From Deltaproteobacteria bacterium (GTDB lineage: Bacteria; Desulfobacterota; Desulfarculia; Desulfarculales; Desulfarculaceae): a DNA stretch of 64,000 bases. The stretch is from contig JAJZPI010000001.1 of the NCBI GenBank assembly GCA_021811275.1, positions 1 to 64,000 on the forward strand. The letters run 5' to 3'. The notes below the pieces were generated by a model that saw nothing but the letters and a program-made list of their open reading frames with translations, searched no databases and was not told where the DNA came from. The position numbers and the translations under genes were made by a program. This document shows positions 1 to 10,488 of the stretch, one piece after another (the stretch's first letter is position 1; the number at the start of each line of letters is the position of its first letter).

Positions 1-120
1 CTGATCTCAGACCTTTTCCAATATGTCATCAGGCGCGTGGTGAACATGGCGGCCGTCACCTACAAGGAAATCAGCCAGGGATCAAAGGCAACCACGGCCT
101 TACATGGCGCGTGCGTATAG
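1..120 (+). CDS. Possible 3' end of a CDS truncated by the window start (…LISDLFQYVIRRVVNMAAVTYKEISQGSKATTALHGACV*)
   Basis: Open frame from base 1 to TAG at 118-120; no family recognised. Confidence 0.25.
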   Translation: MISDLFQYVIRRVVNMAAVTYKEISQGSKATTALHGACV

Positions 121-233
121 GCTCATGCATCCAACTGTGCCAATGGCTACATCAGTCCGTTGGCCTTCGAGTCCCAACAGGTCGCTTAACAATCTGTCCG
201 CTGTTCGTGGGCAAGATCATAATGCTTTAGGCT

Positions 234-274
234 TAAAAAGCGGGACGACCACTCTGCAAGGAGTGGCCGTCCCG
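234..274 (-). terminator. Rho-independent terminator of rpsU
   Basis: 14-bp inverted repeat CGGGACGACCACTC/GAGTGGCCGTCCCG (one mismatch), followed on the minus strand by a T-run (complement of 235-240). Confidence 0.85.
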
Positions 275-297
275 TTGATTTCGGAGGCGGTGAGGGG

Positions 298-510
298 CTA
301 GCGCGTGGAGCGGGCCCGGGCGCGGGCGATCTGGCGGCGGAGCCGGCGGCGGGCCTGGCGCTGCTTGCGCCGGCGGGCGTCGCTGGGCTTCTCGTGCCAG
401 CGCTTTTCCTTCAGCTGGCGGAAGATGCCTTCCTTGGTCAGCTTGCGCTTGAGGAGCTTGATCGCCTTCTCGACGTTGTTGTCCACGACTTGGACTTGCA
501 CTAGAATCAC
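298..510 (-). CDS. rpsU: 30S ribosomal protein S21
   Basis: MILVQVQVVDNNVEKAIKLLKRKLTKEGIFRQLKEKRWHEKPSDARRRKQRQARRR; GTG start at 510 with AAGAAG upstream. Confidence 0.93.
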   Translation of the reverse strand: MILVQVQVVDNNVEKAIKLLKRKLTKEGIFRQLKEKRWHEKPSDARRRKQRQARRRLRRQIARARARSTR

Positions 511-640
511 CTTCTTTGCTGTAGAATGTAGTCGCCCTCCGGGAATGGTCCGCCGGGGGACGACGAAGGCTAAATATAGCCAAGGGTTGGACCGGTGTAA
601 AGTAAAAACATCCGTCAAACGTCGGAAATTGGGGGCGGGG

Positions 641-1597
641 TTGCGCTCGGCAAAGGCACATGGCCTTAGCTTGGCCCTGGGCGGGGGAGGGGCGAGAGGG
701 TTCGCCCATGTGGGCGTTCTGGAGGTGCTGCACCGCGAGGGCATCCAGGTGGAGGCCATCGTGGGCACCAGTTCCGGGGCGGTGGCCGGCGCGGGATACG
801 CCCTGGGCTACCATCCCCAGGAGATGCGCCAGCGGGTGCTGGACTTTTCACGCAGTCCTCTGGGCCAGGACGCCAAGCTACGGGCCATGCTCAAGGAATC
901 GGAGGACAACGTCTGCCGCAGCCTGGGCGACAGGGTGGGGCGGGTTTTCTGCAAGGGCAAGCTGGTCAAGGACCTTTTCATGGCCCCCTCGGTGATTAGC
1001 GGCGACTACTTCCAGCGCATGATCAGTTTTTTCCTGCCCGACGTCCTGATCGAGTCCATGCCCATTCCCTTTGCCGCGGTGGCCACCGATATCATGACCG
1101 GCGAGAGCGTGGTCTTCGACAAGGGCCCCCTACGCCAAGCCGTGCTGGCCAGCATTTCGGTGCCGGGGGTGGCTCCGCCGGTGAGGGTGAACGGCCGGCT
1201 GCTCGTGGACGGCGGGGTAGCCTCCCTGGTGCCCACCACCGAGGCCAGAGCCCGGGGCGCGCGGCGTCTGGTGGCTGTGAGCGTGGACCGCGATCTGGGC
1301 GTGGAGGACTCTCCCGACCAAGCACTGGAAGTCTATATGCGCGCCGGAGACATCCAGGCCGCGCACCTGAACGAGCTGCAACTGGGCCTGGCCGACTTGG
1401 TTCTGCGGCCGGCAGTGGGGTGCGTCCACTGGGTGGACTTCAGCAAGGCACAGCTGATCATGGATAGCGGCCGCGAAAGCGCCTTGGAGGCCTGGCCCCA
1501 ACTGGAGAGCCTGTTGCGGGAAAGCTGGCGCGAGCGCCTGGCCCTGGCCTGGCAGGCTGGGGTGCGATCCTTCCGGGGCCGGCACGGGGACAGGTGA
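641..1597 (+). CDS. Patatin-like phospholipase family protein
   Basis: GGGGARGFAHVGVLEVL, GTSSGAVAGAGYA (GxSxG) and DGGV motif; start uncertain (TTG 641 or ATG 545). Confidence 0.88.
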   Translation: MRSAKAHGLSLALGGGGARGFAHVGVLEVLHREGIQVEAIVGTSSGAVAGAGYALGYHPQEMRQRVLDFSRSPLGQDAKLRAMLKESEDNVCRSLGDRVGRVFCKGKLVKDLFMAPSVISGDYFQRMISFFLPDVLIESMPIPFAAVATDIMTGESVVFDKGPLRQAVLASISVPGVAPPVRVNGRLLVDGGVASLVPTTEARARGARRLVAVSVDRDLGVEDSPDQALEVYMRAGDIQAAHLNELQLGLADLVLRPAVGCVHWVDFSKAQLIMDSGRESALEAWPQLESLLRESWRERLALAWQAGVRSFRGRHGDR

Positions 1598-1600
1598 GCC

Positions 1601-3013
1601 ATGGAGCTATTTGACCAGCCCCCGGCCGGGGAAGCCCCCCTGGCCCCGGACGCGCCCTTGGCCGAAAGGATCAGGCCGCGAGGCCTCGACCAGTACATGG
1701 GCCAGTCCCACCTTCTGGGGCCGGACAAACCCCTGACCAGGCTGCTGGCCGCCGGCCGGCCCGCCTCGCTGATTTTCTGGGGACCGCCGGGCACGGGCAA
1801 AACCACCTTGGCCCGGCTATTGGCCCGCTTCTGGAAGGCGGCCTTTGTAGAATTCTCGGCCGTGCTCTCGGGCGTGGCCGACATCCGCCGGGTGGTGGCC
1901 GAGGCCCGCGTCCGCCTCAAGCAGGGCCAGGGTACGGTGCTCTTCGTCGATGAGATACACCGCTTCAACAAGGCCCAACAGGATGCCTTCCTGCCCCATG
2001 TAGAGTCCGGGATCATTACCCTGCTGGGCGCCACCACCGAAAACCCCAGCTTCGAGATCATTCCGGCGCTGCTTTCGCGCTGTCGGGTCATGGTGCTCAA
2101 TCCCCTGGGCGAGTCCGAGCTGGGGGCCATCCTGGACCGGGCGCTCGGCGACCGGGACCGGGGCCTGGGCGGTCTGGAGGCCGAGCTGACCCCCGAGGCC
2201 AAGGAGCATTTGGTCGCCGCGGCCTTCGGCGATGCCCGCCGGTTGCTCACCTCCCTGGAGGTGGCGGTGAACACCGCGCCCCTGGGCCGGGGCGGACGGC
2301 GCCTGGTGGACCTCACCCTGGCCGAGCAGGCGGTCGGCAAGAAGGCCCTGCGCTATGACAAGGCCGGCGAGGAGCACTACAACCTCATCAGCGCCCTGCA
2401 CAAATGCCTGCGCGGATCCGACCCCGACGCGGCTCTCTACTGGCTGGCGCGCATGCTGGAGGCCGGCGAGGACCCCCACTACCTGCTGCGGCGTATGATG
2501 AGATTCGCTAGTGAGGACATTGGGTTGGCCGATCCCTACGCCTTGAATCAGGTGGTAGCGGCCCTGAGCGCCTTCGATCTCTTGGGCATGCCCGAAGGGG
2601 CCCTGGCCCTGGCTCAGGCCGCGGTCTATCTGGCCATGGCCCCCAAGTCCAATGCCCTCTACACGGGCTTCGGCCAGGCCCAGGCCGACGCCCGCGAACT
2701 GGGTCCGCTGGCGGTTCCCCTGCACATTCGCAACGCCCCCACCAAGCTAATGAAGGGCCTGGGCTACGGCCGGGGATACGAGTATCCCCACGACCATCAG
2801 GGCGCGGTGGTGGGCCAGGAATACCTGCCCGACAGCCTGCGCGGACGCCGGTATTATCAGCCCACCGATCGGGGCAGGGAGAAGTTCCTGCGCGAGCGTC
2901 TGCGCGAGATCATGCAGGCCAAAGCCAGGCTGCGACTGAAGCCGGCGAGCGATGGTGGTGACAATGCCGACGGCGGGCCGGAAAAATCGGGCGGAGAGGG
3001 GGGGGCTATTTGA
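1601..3013 (+). CDS. rarA: Replication-associated recombination protein A (AAA ATPase)
   Basis: RPRGLDQYMGQSHLLG, Walker A GPPGTGKTTLA, FVDEIHRFNKAQQDAFLP. Confidence 0.93.
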   Translation: MELFDQPPAGEAPLAPDAPLAERIRPRGLDQYMGQSHLLGPDKPLTRLLAAGRPASLIFWGPPGTGKTTLARLLARFWKAAFVEFSAVLSGVADIRRVVAEARVRLKQGQGTVLFVDEIHRFNKAQQDAFLPHVESGIITLLGATTENPSFEIIPALLSRCRVMVLNPLGESELGAILDRALGDRDRGLGGLEAELTPEAKEHLVAAAFGDARRLLTSLEVAVNTAPLGRGGRRLVDLTLAEQAVGKKALRYDKAGEEHYNLISALHKCLRGSDPDAALYWLARMLEAGEDPHYLLRRMMRFASEDIGLADPYALNQVVAALSAFDLLGMPEGALALAQAAVYLAMAPKSNALYTGFGQAQADARELGPLAVPLHIRNAPTKLMKGLGYGRGYEYPHDHQGAVVGQEYLPDSLRGRRYYQPTDRGREKFLRERLREIMQAKARLRLKPASDGGDNADGGPEKSGGEGGAI

Positions 3014-3290
3014 CCACTGTCAGCCGCGGCGAAGCCTGATCAACGGTCCGGGCCGGACGCTGACCGCGCTGATGCAGATGGTCGCGGAAGGTCTGGGCGT
3101 TGATGATGAAGAAGGAAACCACGGCCCGGGCCCAGTCACCGCTGTCGTCTGGGGTGGCCATACGGGACTGGGTTTCCGCCAGGAGGCCTTTAAGTTCATC
3201 GGGGTCGAGCTGAAGGATTTGGTCGGCCAGCCCGTCCAGAATTTCTTTCACCGTCGGCCTCGCGCCCATAGCGGAATCACTCCTCGTCAA
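3006..3290 (-). CDS. Hypothetical protein; true start may be the internal MGARPTVKEI
   Basis: ORF with plausible coding composition, convergent with and overlapping rarA by 8 nt. Confidence 0.5.
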   Translation of the reverse strand: MTRSDSAMGARPTVKEILDGLADQILQLDPDELKGLLAETQSRMATPDDSGDWARAVVSFFIINAQTFRDHLHQRGQRPARTVDQASPRLTVVK

Positions 3291-3410
3291 ACACCCATTT
3301 TTTAATTATGGCCTGGAACCCTTAAGATGTCAATTTTCTCCGCCTTGTGTGGCCGACCGGCCCAATGTATACTGGAAACCGATAGTTAACTACCAAAGGG
3401 GAGAGCGGGC

Positions 3411-4814
3411 ATGTCCGAGGGCCAGGTTCGGCTGGACTACGCGTTTTGCATGGAGCAGGTTTTGGGCCAGGGCAGGGGGATTTCCGCCCGGGCCTGGGGC
3501 GAAGACCTGGCCGGGCTGGGTCCTGTGCACGGCCTCATGGAAGAACAGCGCAAGGCCGGCAAGCTGGGCTTCTGGGATCTGCCCAGAATGCCCGAGGATG
3601 AGGTGCAGACCATCCTGGACCATGCCGATCGCCTGCGCGGGTTCGCCGACGACTTGGTGGTGCTGGGCATCGGGGGCAGCGCCCTGGGAACCACCGCCGT
3701 GGACATGGCGCTCTCCGGGGGGCTTCGCCAGGTCTGGCCCCGCCGTCAGGGGGCCATGCGTCTGTTCGTGGCCGACAACCCCGACCCGCGCGCCTTCGGG
3801 GGGCTGCTGGAGAGGCTGAACCTCAAGCGCACCGCCTTTAACGTGGTGAGCAAGAGCGGCTCGACCGCCGAAACCATGGCCCAGTTCATGGTGGTGAGGC
3901 AGCGACTGGAAGATGCCCTGGGGGAGCAGGAGGCGGTGCGCCGGCTAGTGTTCACCACCGACCCCGAAGCAGGCAACCTGCGTGCTTTGGCCCGCCGCAC
4001 GCCCTATGTCTGCCTGCCCGTGCCTTCCAACGTGGGTGGCCGCTACTCGGTGCTGTCCGCGGTGGGGCTCCTGCCGTTGGCCTGCGCGGGCTACGACGTC
4101 CGCGCCCTCCTGGCCGGGGCGGGGGAGATGGCCCGGCGCTGCCTGGAGAAGAAGCCCCAGGCCAACCCAGCCTATGCCTTCGCGGCCCTGGCCGTGGCCT
4201 TCGCGCGCCAAGGGCGCAACATTCTGGTCATGATGCCCTATGCCAGCGACCTCTTCGGCCTGGCCCAATGGTTCGCCCAACTCTGGGCCGAATCCCTGGG
4301 CAAGGCCCAGGACCTGGGCGGGGCCATGGTGAATGTTGGCCAAACTCCGGTGGCGGCGGTGGGGGCCACGGACCAGCATAGCCAGCTCCAGCTCTACATG
4401 GAAGGCCCTCAGGACAAGCTGGTCTGCTTCGTCACCTTGGGCAATTACGGCGTCGACCTGGAGGTGCCGCCCCTGTTCGGCGACATCGAGGCCCTGACCT
4501 ACTTGGGCGGGCGCACCCTGGCCGAATTGATCGAGGCCGAGGCCAAGGCCACCGCCGCGGCCTTGGCGCAGCAGGGGCGGCCGTCCTTAAACCTGCGCCT
4601 GCCGGAGATCAGCGAGCGCTCCCTGGGCCAGGTGTTGTTCCTGCTGGAGGCGGCCACCGTGGCCGCCGGCGGCCTGCTCAAGGTCAATCCCTTGGACCAG
4701 CCTGGGGTGGAGCTGGGCAAGAAGCTCACCTACGGCCTCATGGGCCGCAAGGGTTTCGAAGACTACCGCCAGCGCATTCAGGAGATGGCCGGCGGCGAAG
4801 ACTTCGTGGTCTAG
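3411..4814 (+). CDS. pgi: Glucose-6-phosphate isomerase
   Basis: VLGIGGSALGTTA, NVVSKSGSTAET, SVLSAVGLLPLA, ATDQHSQLQLYMEGP. Confidence 0.93.
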   Translation: MSEGQVRLDYAFCMEQVLGQGRGISARAWGEDLAGLGPVHGLMEEQRKAGKLGFWDLPRMPEDEVQTILDHADRLRGFADDLVVLGIGGSALGTTAVDMALSGGLRQVWPRRQGAMRLFVADNPDPRAFGGLLERLNLKRTAFNVVSKSGSTAETMAQFMVVRQRLEDALGEQEAVRRLVFTTDPEAGNLRALARRTPYVCLPVPSNVGGRYSVLSAVGLLPLACAGYDVRALLAGAGEMARRCLEKKPQANPAYAFAALAVAFARQGRNILVMMPYASDLFGLAQWFAQLWAESLGKAQDLGGAMVNVGQTPVAAVGATDQHSQLQLYMEGPQDKLVCFVTLGNYGVDLEVPPLFGDIEALTYLGGRTLAELIEAEAKATAAALAQQGRPSLNLRLPEISERSLGQVLFLLEAATVAAGGLLKVNPLDQPGVELGKKLTYGLMGRKGFEDYRQRIQEMAGGEDFVV

Positions 4815-4826
4815 GCGGGATCGGCC

Positions 4827-6284
4827 TTGGAGCAGGCGGCGGCCATGCAAATGGGGGGGGGACAGGCCGGGGGCGATCCCACCGCCCAAAGGCCCTTCCA
4901 GCTGGTCAAGCACTTCTCGGTGACCAGCCTGGTCATCATCCTTCTGTTCACCTTGGCCATATCATCCGTGGTGAGCGTGCGCGCCAGCGACCTGGTGTTG
5001 CACAAACGCGAACAGTACGCCCTGCTTCTGGCCGAGAACCTGAACCATCAGGTGATGGTGCAGTTCGTCATGCCCGCCTTGCGCGACTACGGCGGCATCA
5101 ACGTAGGGCAGCCGGCCCAGTTCAGCCTGCTCGACCTGGTGGTGAGAAACACCATCCAGTCCTTCCAGGTGAGCCAGGTCAACATCCTGGACCTTGACGG
5201 CAACATCATTTACAGCACCCAACCAGACTACATCGGCCGTTTGGGGCATTACGAAGGCCCCTTTCAGGTGGCGGCCGCCGGCGGGCACGCCAGCACTCTG
5301 GATCCTCCCTGGGATCCCTTCGAACTGGGCGCCGGTCTGCCCCGCGTCTTCAAGACTTTCATCCCCCTGCGCGACCAGCGCCGCTTGACCGCCGAGCTGG
5401 GCCCCCCCCGCGCGGTCTTCGAGATATCGCTGGACGTGAGCGACGACTTCAAGGAAATCTGGCTGAACCAGAAGATCATCATGGGCACCTTGCTGATCAT
5501 GATGGCGCTGTTGTTCATGATCCTGCGCTCCATAGTCATGCGCGGGCAGCGCATCGAGGCCCGGCGGGCGGCCCAGGAGGCGGCGCTGGAGGAACAGCTG
5601 CACCAGTCCGAGCGCCTGGCCTCTCTGGGGCGCATGATCGCCGGCGTGGCCCATGAGATCAGGAACCCCCTGGGCATCGTGCGCTCCACGGCGGAGCTGT
5701 TGGGCAGCAAGGTGGAGCCGCGGCAGAAGGCCCTGGCCGAGGTCATCGTGGAGGAATCCACACGCCTGAACCGGGTGGTTACCGAGTTCCTGGACTTCGC
5801 CCGCCCGCAGAAGGCCGAGCTGAAACCGCTCAAGGTGGAGGAGGTGTTGGAGCGCAACCTGGCCGCCCTGGCCGCCGAGACCGAGCGGGCCGGGGTGGAG
5901 GTGGTGAGGCGCTTCCCGGCCAAGCCAGCCCTGGCCATGGGAGATGCCGACTTGCTCTACCGGGCCTTCCTCAATGTTTTCAACAACGCCTTGCAGGCCA
6001 TGAGCGGCGGGCAGGGAGGCAAGCTCACCATCACCACCAGCCGGGCGCAGCAGGACGGCCAAGTCTGGATCGTGGTGACGGTGGAGGACGAGGGGCCGGG
6101 CTTCGAGCCGCAAAGTTCGGGCCAGCTCTTCGACCCCTTCTTCACCACCAAGGAACAGGGGACCGGCCTGGGCCTGTCCATCGTGCGCAGCATCATCGAC
6201 ACCCACCAGGGCAAGGTCGAGCTGGGCAACGCCCCCGGCGGCGGGGCCCGGGTGGAGATCAGGCTGCGGGCAGCCCAAGCCTGA
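4827..6284 (+). CDS. Two-component sensor histidine kinase (NtrB-like)
   Basis: H-box GVAHEIRNPLGIVRS, NVFNNALQAM, DEGPGF, GTGLGLSIVRSI; N-terminal TM segment. Confidence 0.93.
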   Translation: MEQAAAMQMGGGQAGGDPTAQRPFQLVKHFSVTSLVIILLFTLAISSVVSVRASDLVLHKREQYALLLAENLNHQVMVQFVMPALRDYGGINVGQPAQFSLLDLVVRNTIQSFQVSQVNILDLDGNIIYSTQPDYIGRLGHYEGPFQVAAAGGHASTLDPPWDPFELGAGLPRVFKTFIPLRDQRRLTAELGPPRAVFEISLDVSDDFKEIWLNQKIIMGTLLIMMALLFMILRSIVMRGQRIEARRAAQEAALEEQLHQSERLASLGRMIAGVAHEIRNPLGIVRSTAELLGSKVEPRQKALAEVIVEESTRLNRVVTEFLDFARPQKAELKPLKVEEVLERNLAALAAETERAGVEVVRRFPAKPALAMGDADLLYRAFLNVFNNALQAMSGGQGGKLTITTSRAQQDGQVWIVVTVEDEGPGFEPQSSGQLFDPFFTTKEQGTGLGLSIVRSIIDTHQGKVELGNAPGGGARVEIRLRAAQA

Positions 6285-6388
6285 GGCGCCGGCTCGCCCT
6301 CGGGCTGTCCGGCCAGGCCCTTGGCATGCTATTCTTGACCGGCCGCGCGCACGCGGGCCGGATCTCCTCAAGCTGACGGGAACCGCAC

Positions 6389-7744
<1,356 letters not shown>

Positions 7745-7800
7745 GAAGGAAGGAAAATCAATTCATTTACGATCCTTTCTTACTGCCTTGTGCATTAAAA

Positions 7801-9189
7801 TTACAGCAGTCCAACCCTCCTGACGTTCTTATAAGGTACTCCTGCAACATATTGAAAATCATCAATCAAACCATCAGGCAGTCCTATTTTCTTTAAGACA
7901 TAAGAGCGCATTATAACTTCTAATAATTTTGCAACGATATCTATATGCGCTGCTTGGTGGTGTGGTTTTTGAGGATGTACAGTTTTGCTCCTTAATTGAG
8001 ATATTTTTATCCCAATATCTTCGTAGGACGTTTGTCTAGTCAATTGCAGATATTTTTGTAGCATTTCCTTTATGAATATATTGGTATATTTCTCGAATAT
8101 ATTTTTTGTGGGCGAGCATTGATATTGCTTATCTAGTTGCATCATATAGTTGATCGCATCATAATTCCTTGATAAATGAAAGTGTGTAATGCGGCTATCG
8201 GCCAGATTAGACCAATAAGTATTTATTATCGGAGCTAGCACACTATATTTGCTAAACCAATTATTTATTAGGTCAGGAAGCAGGCCAACAATTTTTGGTA
8301 CGGTAGTGGGGTGCTGCGTAAAATCAAGTTCTTCTCCCGTGGTAGGAATTAGGTCTTGCCTAATTTCAGAACTTGGGGTCAATAATGAAAAACTCCTTGT
8401 TCTGCCTGTACTATCGCTTTCTTCAATTAGCAAATCAATGTTGACCGGTATAATTGGAATGCCAACCATAATAGACAGCAGTTGTCCTAGTTTTTTTGAC
8501 TCTTCAATGTAGCTTGAAAGTATATTAGCTGAGAATAGCGTATTACACTCAAACTCGATATAGCTAACCAGTGAGTCTAGCTTCTTGAGGCCAAACCATT
8601 GTTGATTATCATGGCATGATTTTGCCAACTCATTTACTATGTTTGATAATTTATTCAGAGTGTCATCGGGACCAAAAAAGTATTTGCTAGCTTCAAACGT
8701 TTCAAATATTGGCGAAAAGCTATTCGCTATACCAATAGTAATAGAATTATGTTGGGGGCGTACTATTTTTATTGGCAAACAAGAAATATCTGTATATGCA
8801 TAACCCAAAGGCATGACATAGCTATCCAGCAGATTATATTTCACTCTAATTGATTTCAAAACACTGTTTGCTGTACTTGCAAATGATGAACCAATAATAC
8901 AAAATAGATATTCCTGTATTTCATTCGTATGGAAGTGTGTGAAGCCGCCAATGCGTGATATACCGCCGAACATGCTTATGGCATGATTTTCCGAATAAGC
9001 ATACAAGTCTGTTTTTTTGTTCAGCTGCCCGGGTAGTGATGATTGTAGATTGTGATGTCCCGGGTGTATTAGATTGGCTTTAGTTAACCTAAAAGGCTCA
9101 TAGACAATATACCCTCCACAATCCTTTTCCCCATCGATTGCGAACGTTGCTGGAAGGTAATGCTTTTCAAGTAGGCTGTATTTAAACAT
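7801..9189 (-). CDS. Putative HEPN-domain (ApeA-like) protein; candidate antiphage gene
   Basis: Single long ORF (ORF track 7801..9222; likely start at MFKYS, 9189) in a strongly AT-rich patch; N-terminal GxI..L…beta-rich layout; C-terminal RSKTVH (R-x4-H) at 7975-7992. Confidence 0.6.
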   Translation of the reverse strand: MFKYSLLEKHYLPATFAIDGEKDCGGYIVYEPFRLTKANLIHPGHHNLQSSLPGQLNKKTDLYAYSENHAISMFGGISRIGGFTHFHTNEIQEYLFCIIGSSFASTANSVLKSIRVKYNLLDSYVMPLGYAYTDISCLPIKIVRPQHNSITIGIANSFSPIFETFEASKYFFGPDDTLNKLSNIVNELAKSCHDNQQWFGLKKLDSLVSYIEFECNTLFSANILSSYIEESKKLGQLLSIMVGIPIIPVNIDLLIEESDSTGRTRSFSLLTPSSEIRQDLIPTTGEELDFTQHPTTVPKIVGLLPDLINNWFSKYSVLAPIINTYWSNLADSRITHFHLSRNYDAINYMMQLDKQYQCSPTKNIFEKYTNIFIKEMLQKYLQLTRQTSYEDIGIKISQLRSKTVHPQKPHHQAAHIDIVAKLLEVIMRSYVLKKIGLPDGLIDDFQYVAGVPYKNVRRVGLL

Positions 9190-9315
9190 AATACTAATTT
9201 TTAGCCATGACTTAGCACGCAATAGATCGTTATGGCGTTAGATGGCTCTATAATTAGGTACCCCTTAAGCATTCATTACAGCACACAGATAATGTTTCGC
9301 AAGAGTCTAGAGTTC

Positions 9316-9379
9316 ACACCGGCACGACCACCGGTGGCCTGAGCAGCAAATCCACCGCCTCGCGGGCGCAGGCCTCCAG
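9316..9379 (-). pseudogene. Diverged duplicate of the helicase gene 3' end (…ACAREAVDLLLRPPVVVPV)
   Basis: About 60/64 nt identity to 10491-10554; encodes the same C-terminal peptide. Confidence 0.85.
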
Positions 9380-9398
9380 GGTTTCTGCTGCCCCACGC

Positions 9399-10409
9399 TT
9401 ACAGCCCACTAAGATACTTCTCCACCCGGTTGGCCGCGTTTTCCTGAATATTGTAGTAGTAGAACGGGTAGTCGAAGCTGTGGTAGACGCCCCGGCCGAA
9501 GATCGCGTGGCCGGGGGCGTATTTGTCCTCATCGGCGGTGCTGCAAACCAGGACGCCCTTGGCGGTGTCAACCTGGGCATCCGCGTAGTTCATGACTTTC
9601 AGGAAGTTCCCATCGGAATCCAACACCACGCTTCTGTCCGGGTTCAACATTATGGACCCCAGATTCTGTGAGGCCGAGGCGAGGGTTTCGTCCCTGGTCC
9701 AGGTTATGGGGTTTATGGCCAGCGCGCCGCTCAACACCACGGGATTGGTTCCCGGTACGGTATCGGGGGCCTGCGTGTTGTACGAAATAATCACGCCCGT
9801 GTCGTCGGCGCCTTCGGCGAACTTCAAATGCGGATTATCGGCAAGGTACGAGGTAGTAACCGAGTATCCGATAACATAGGCGGCGATCATCCTGGCGTAC
9901 ACGTCCGGATGCGTTCCCATATAGTCGGACAACAGGTTGATCAGGACATTGGAGCCTTGCGAATGTCCGGCCAGGATAAATGGTCGACCGTTGTTGTAGT
10001 AATTGATGTAGTAGTCGAAGGCCGCCGTCACATCGGAGGTTGGCACGCCTGCCACCACGGTCGGGAGCACGTCCGCCGGCAAGGACAGGTCCACCTGCCG
10101 GTAATATGGCGCGAAAATATTGCCCACGGTTTCAAATGCCGTAGCTTGTATGTTAAATGCCAGACTTGCGCCTGTCAGCATGGACGCATTGTCGATTTCG
10201 CAAATGTCGGGATCAGATGCGTTAACCTTTTGCCAGGCGGTGGGATACACGTAAAAGACATCCACGGCCTTGTCGAGCGTCACGGGCAAGGACAACCAAT
10301 ATTGCGTTTTTGAGTAATCAATAGCGTCGTATCCCGATGCGACGCCGGCCGCCAAGGAAATAATTAACAAAATAGATATATTAACTAGCTGGATTATTTT
10401 TAAGCGCAT
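9399..10409 (-). CDS. DUF3089-type alpha/beta hydrolase, secreted
   Basis: Signal peptide; VDVFYVYPTAW; nucleophile elbow PFILAGHSQGS; LVCSTADEDKYAPGHAIFGRGVYHSFDYPFYY. Confidence 0.8.
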   Translation of the reverse strand: MRLKIIQLVNISILLIISLAAGVASGYDAIDYSKTQYWLSLPVTLDKAVDVFYVYPTAWQKVNASDPDICEIDNASMLTGASLAFNIQATAFETVGNIFAPYYRQVDLSLPADVLPTVVAGVPTSDVTAAFDYYINYYNNGRPFILAGHSQGSNVLINLLSDYMGTHPDVYARMIAAYVIGYSVTTSYLADNPHLKFAEGADDTGVIISYNTQAPDTVPGTNPVVLSGALAINPITWTRDETLASASQNLGSIMLNPDRSVVLDSDGNFLKVMNYADAQVDTAKGVLVCSTADEDKYAPGHAIFGRGVYHSFDYPFYYYNIQENAANRVEKYLSGL

Positions 10410-10488
10410 TTTCCCACCTCCTCTAATCGGCTTTTGTTTGTGCCAGCTGATTGAATATCAAAGTGAATCCGTCGCCGCGGGCGCCAGC

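Noticed and set aside
1333-2340. 335-aa minus-strand ORF antisense to the patatin-like gene and rarA
   Set aside because: Low-complexity R/S/P-rich translation typical of the antisense of high-GC genes; both sense genes are clear.
4962-6371. 469-aa minus-strand ORF antisense to the histidine kinase
   Set aside because: The sense frame has all kinase motifs; the antisense product has no coherent domain.
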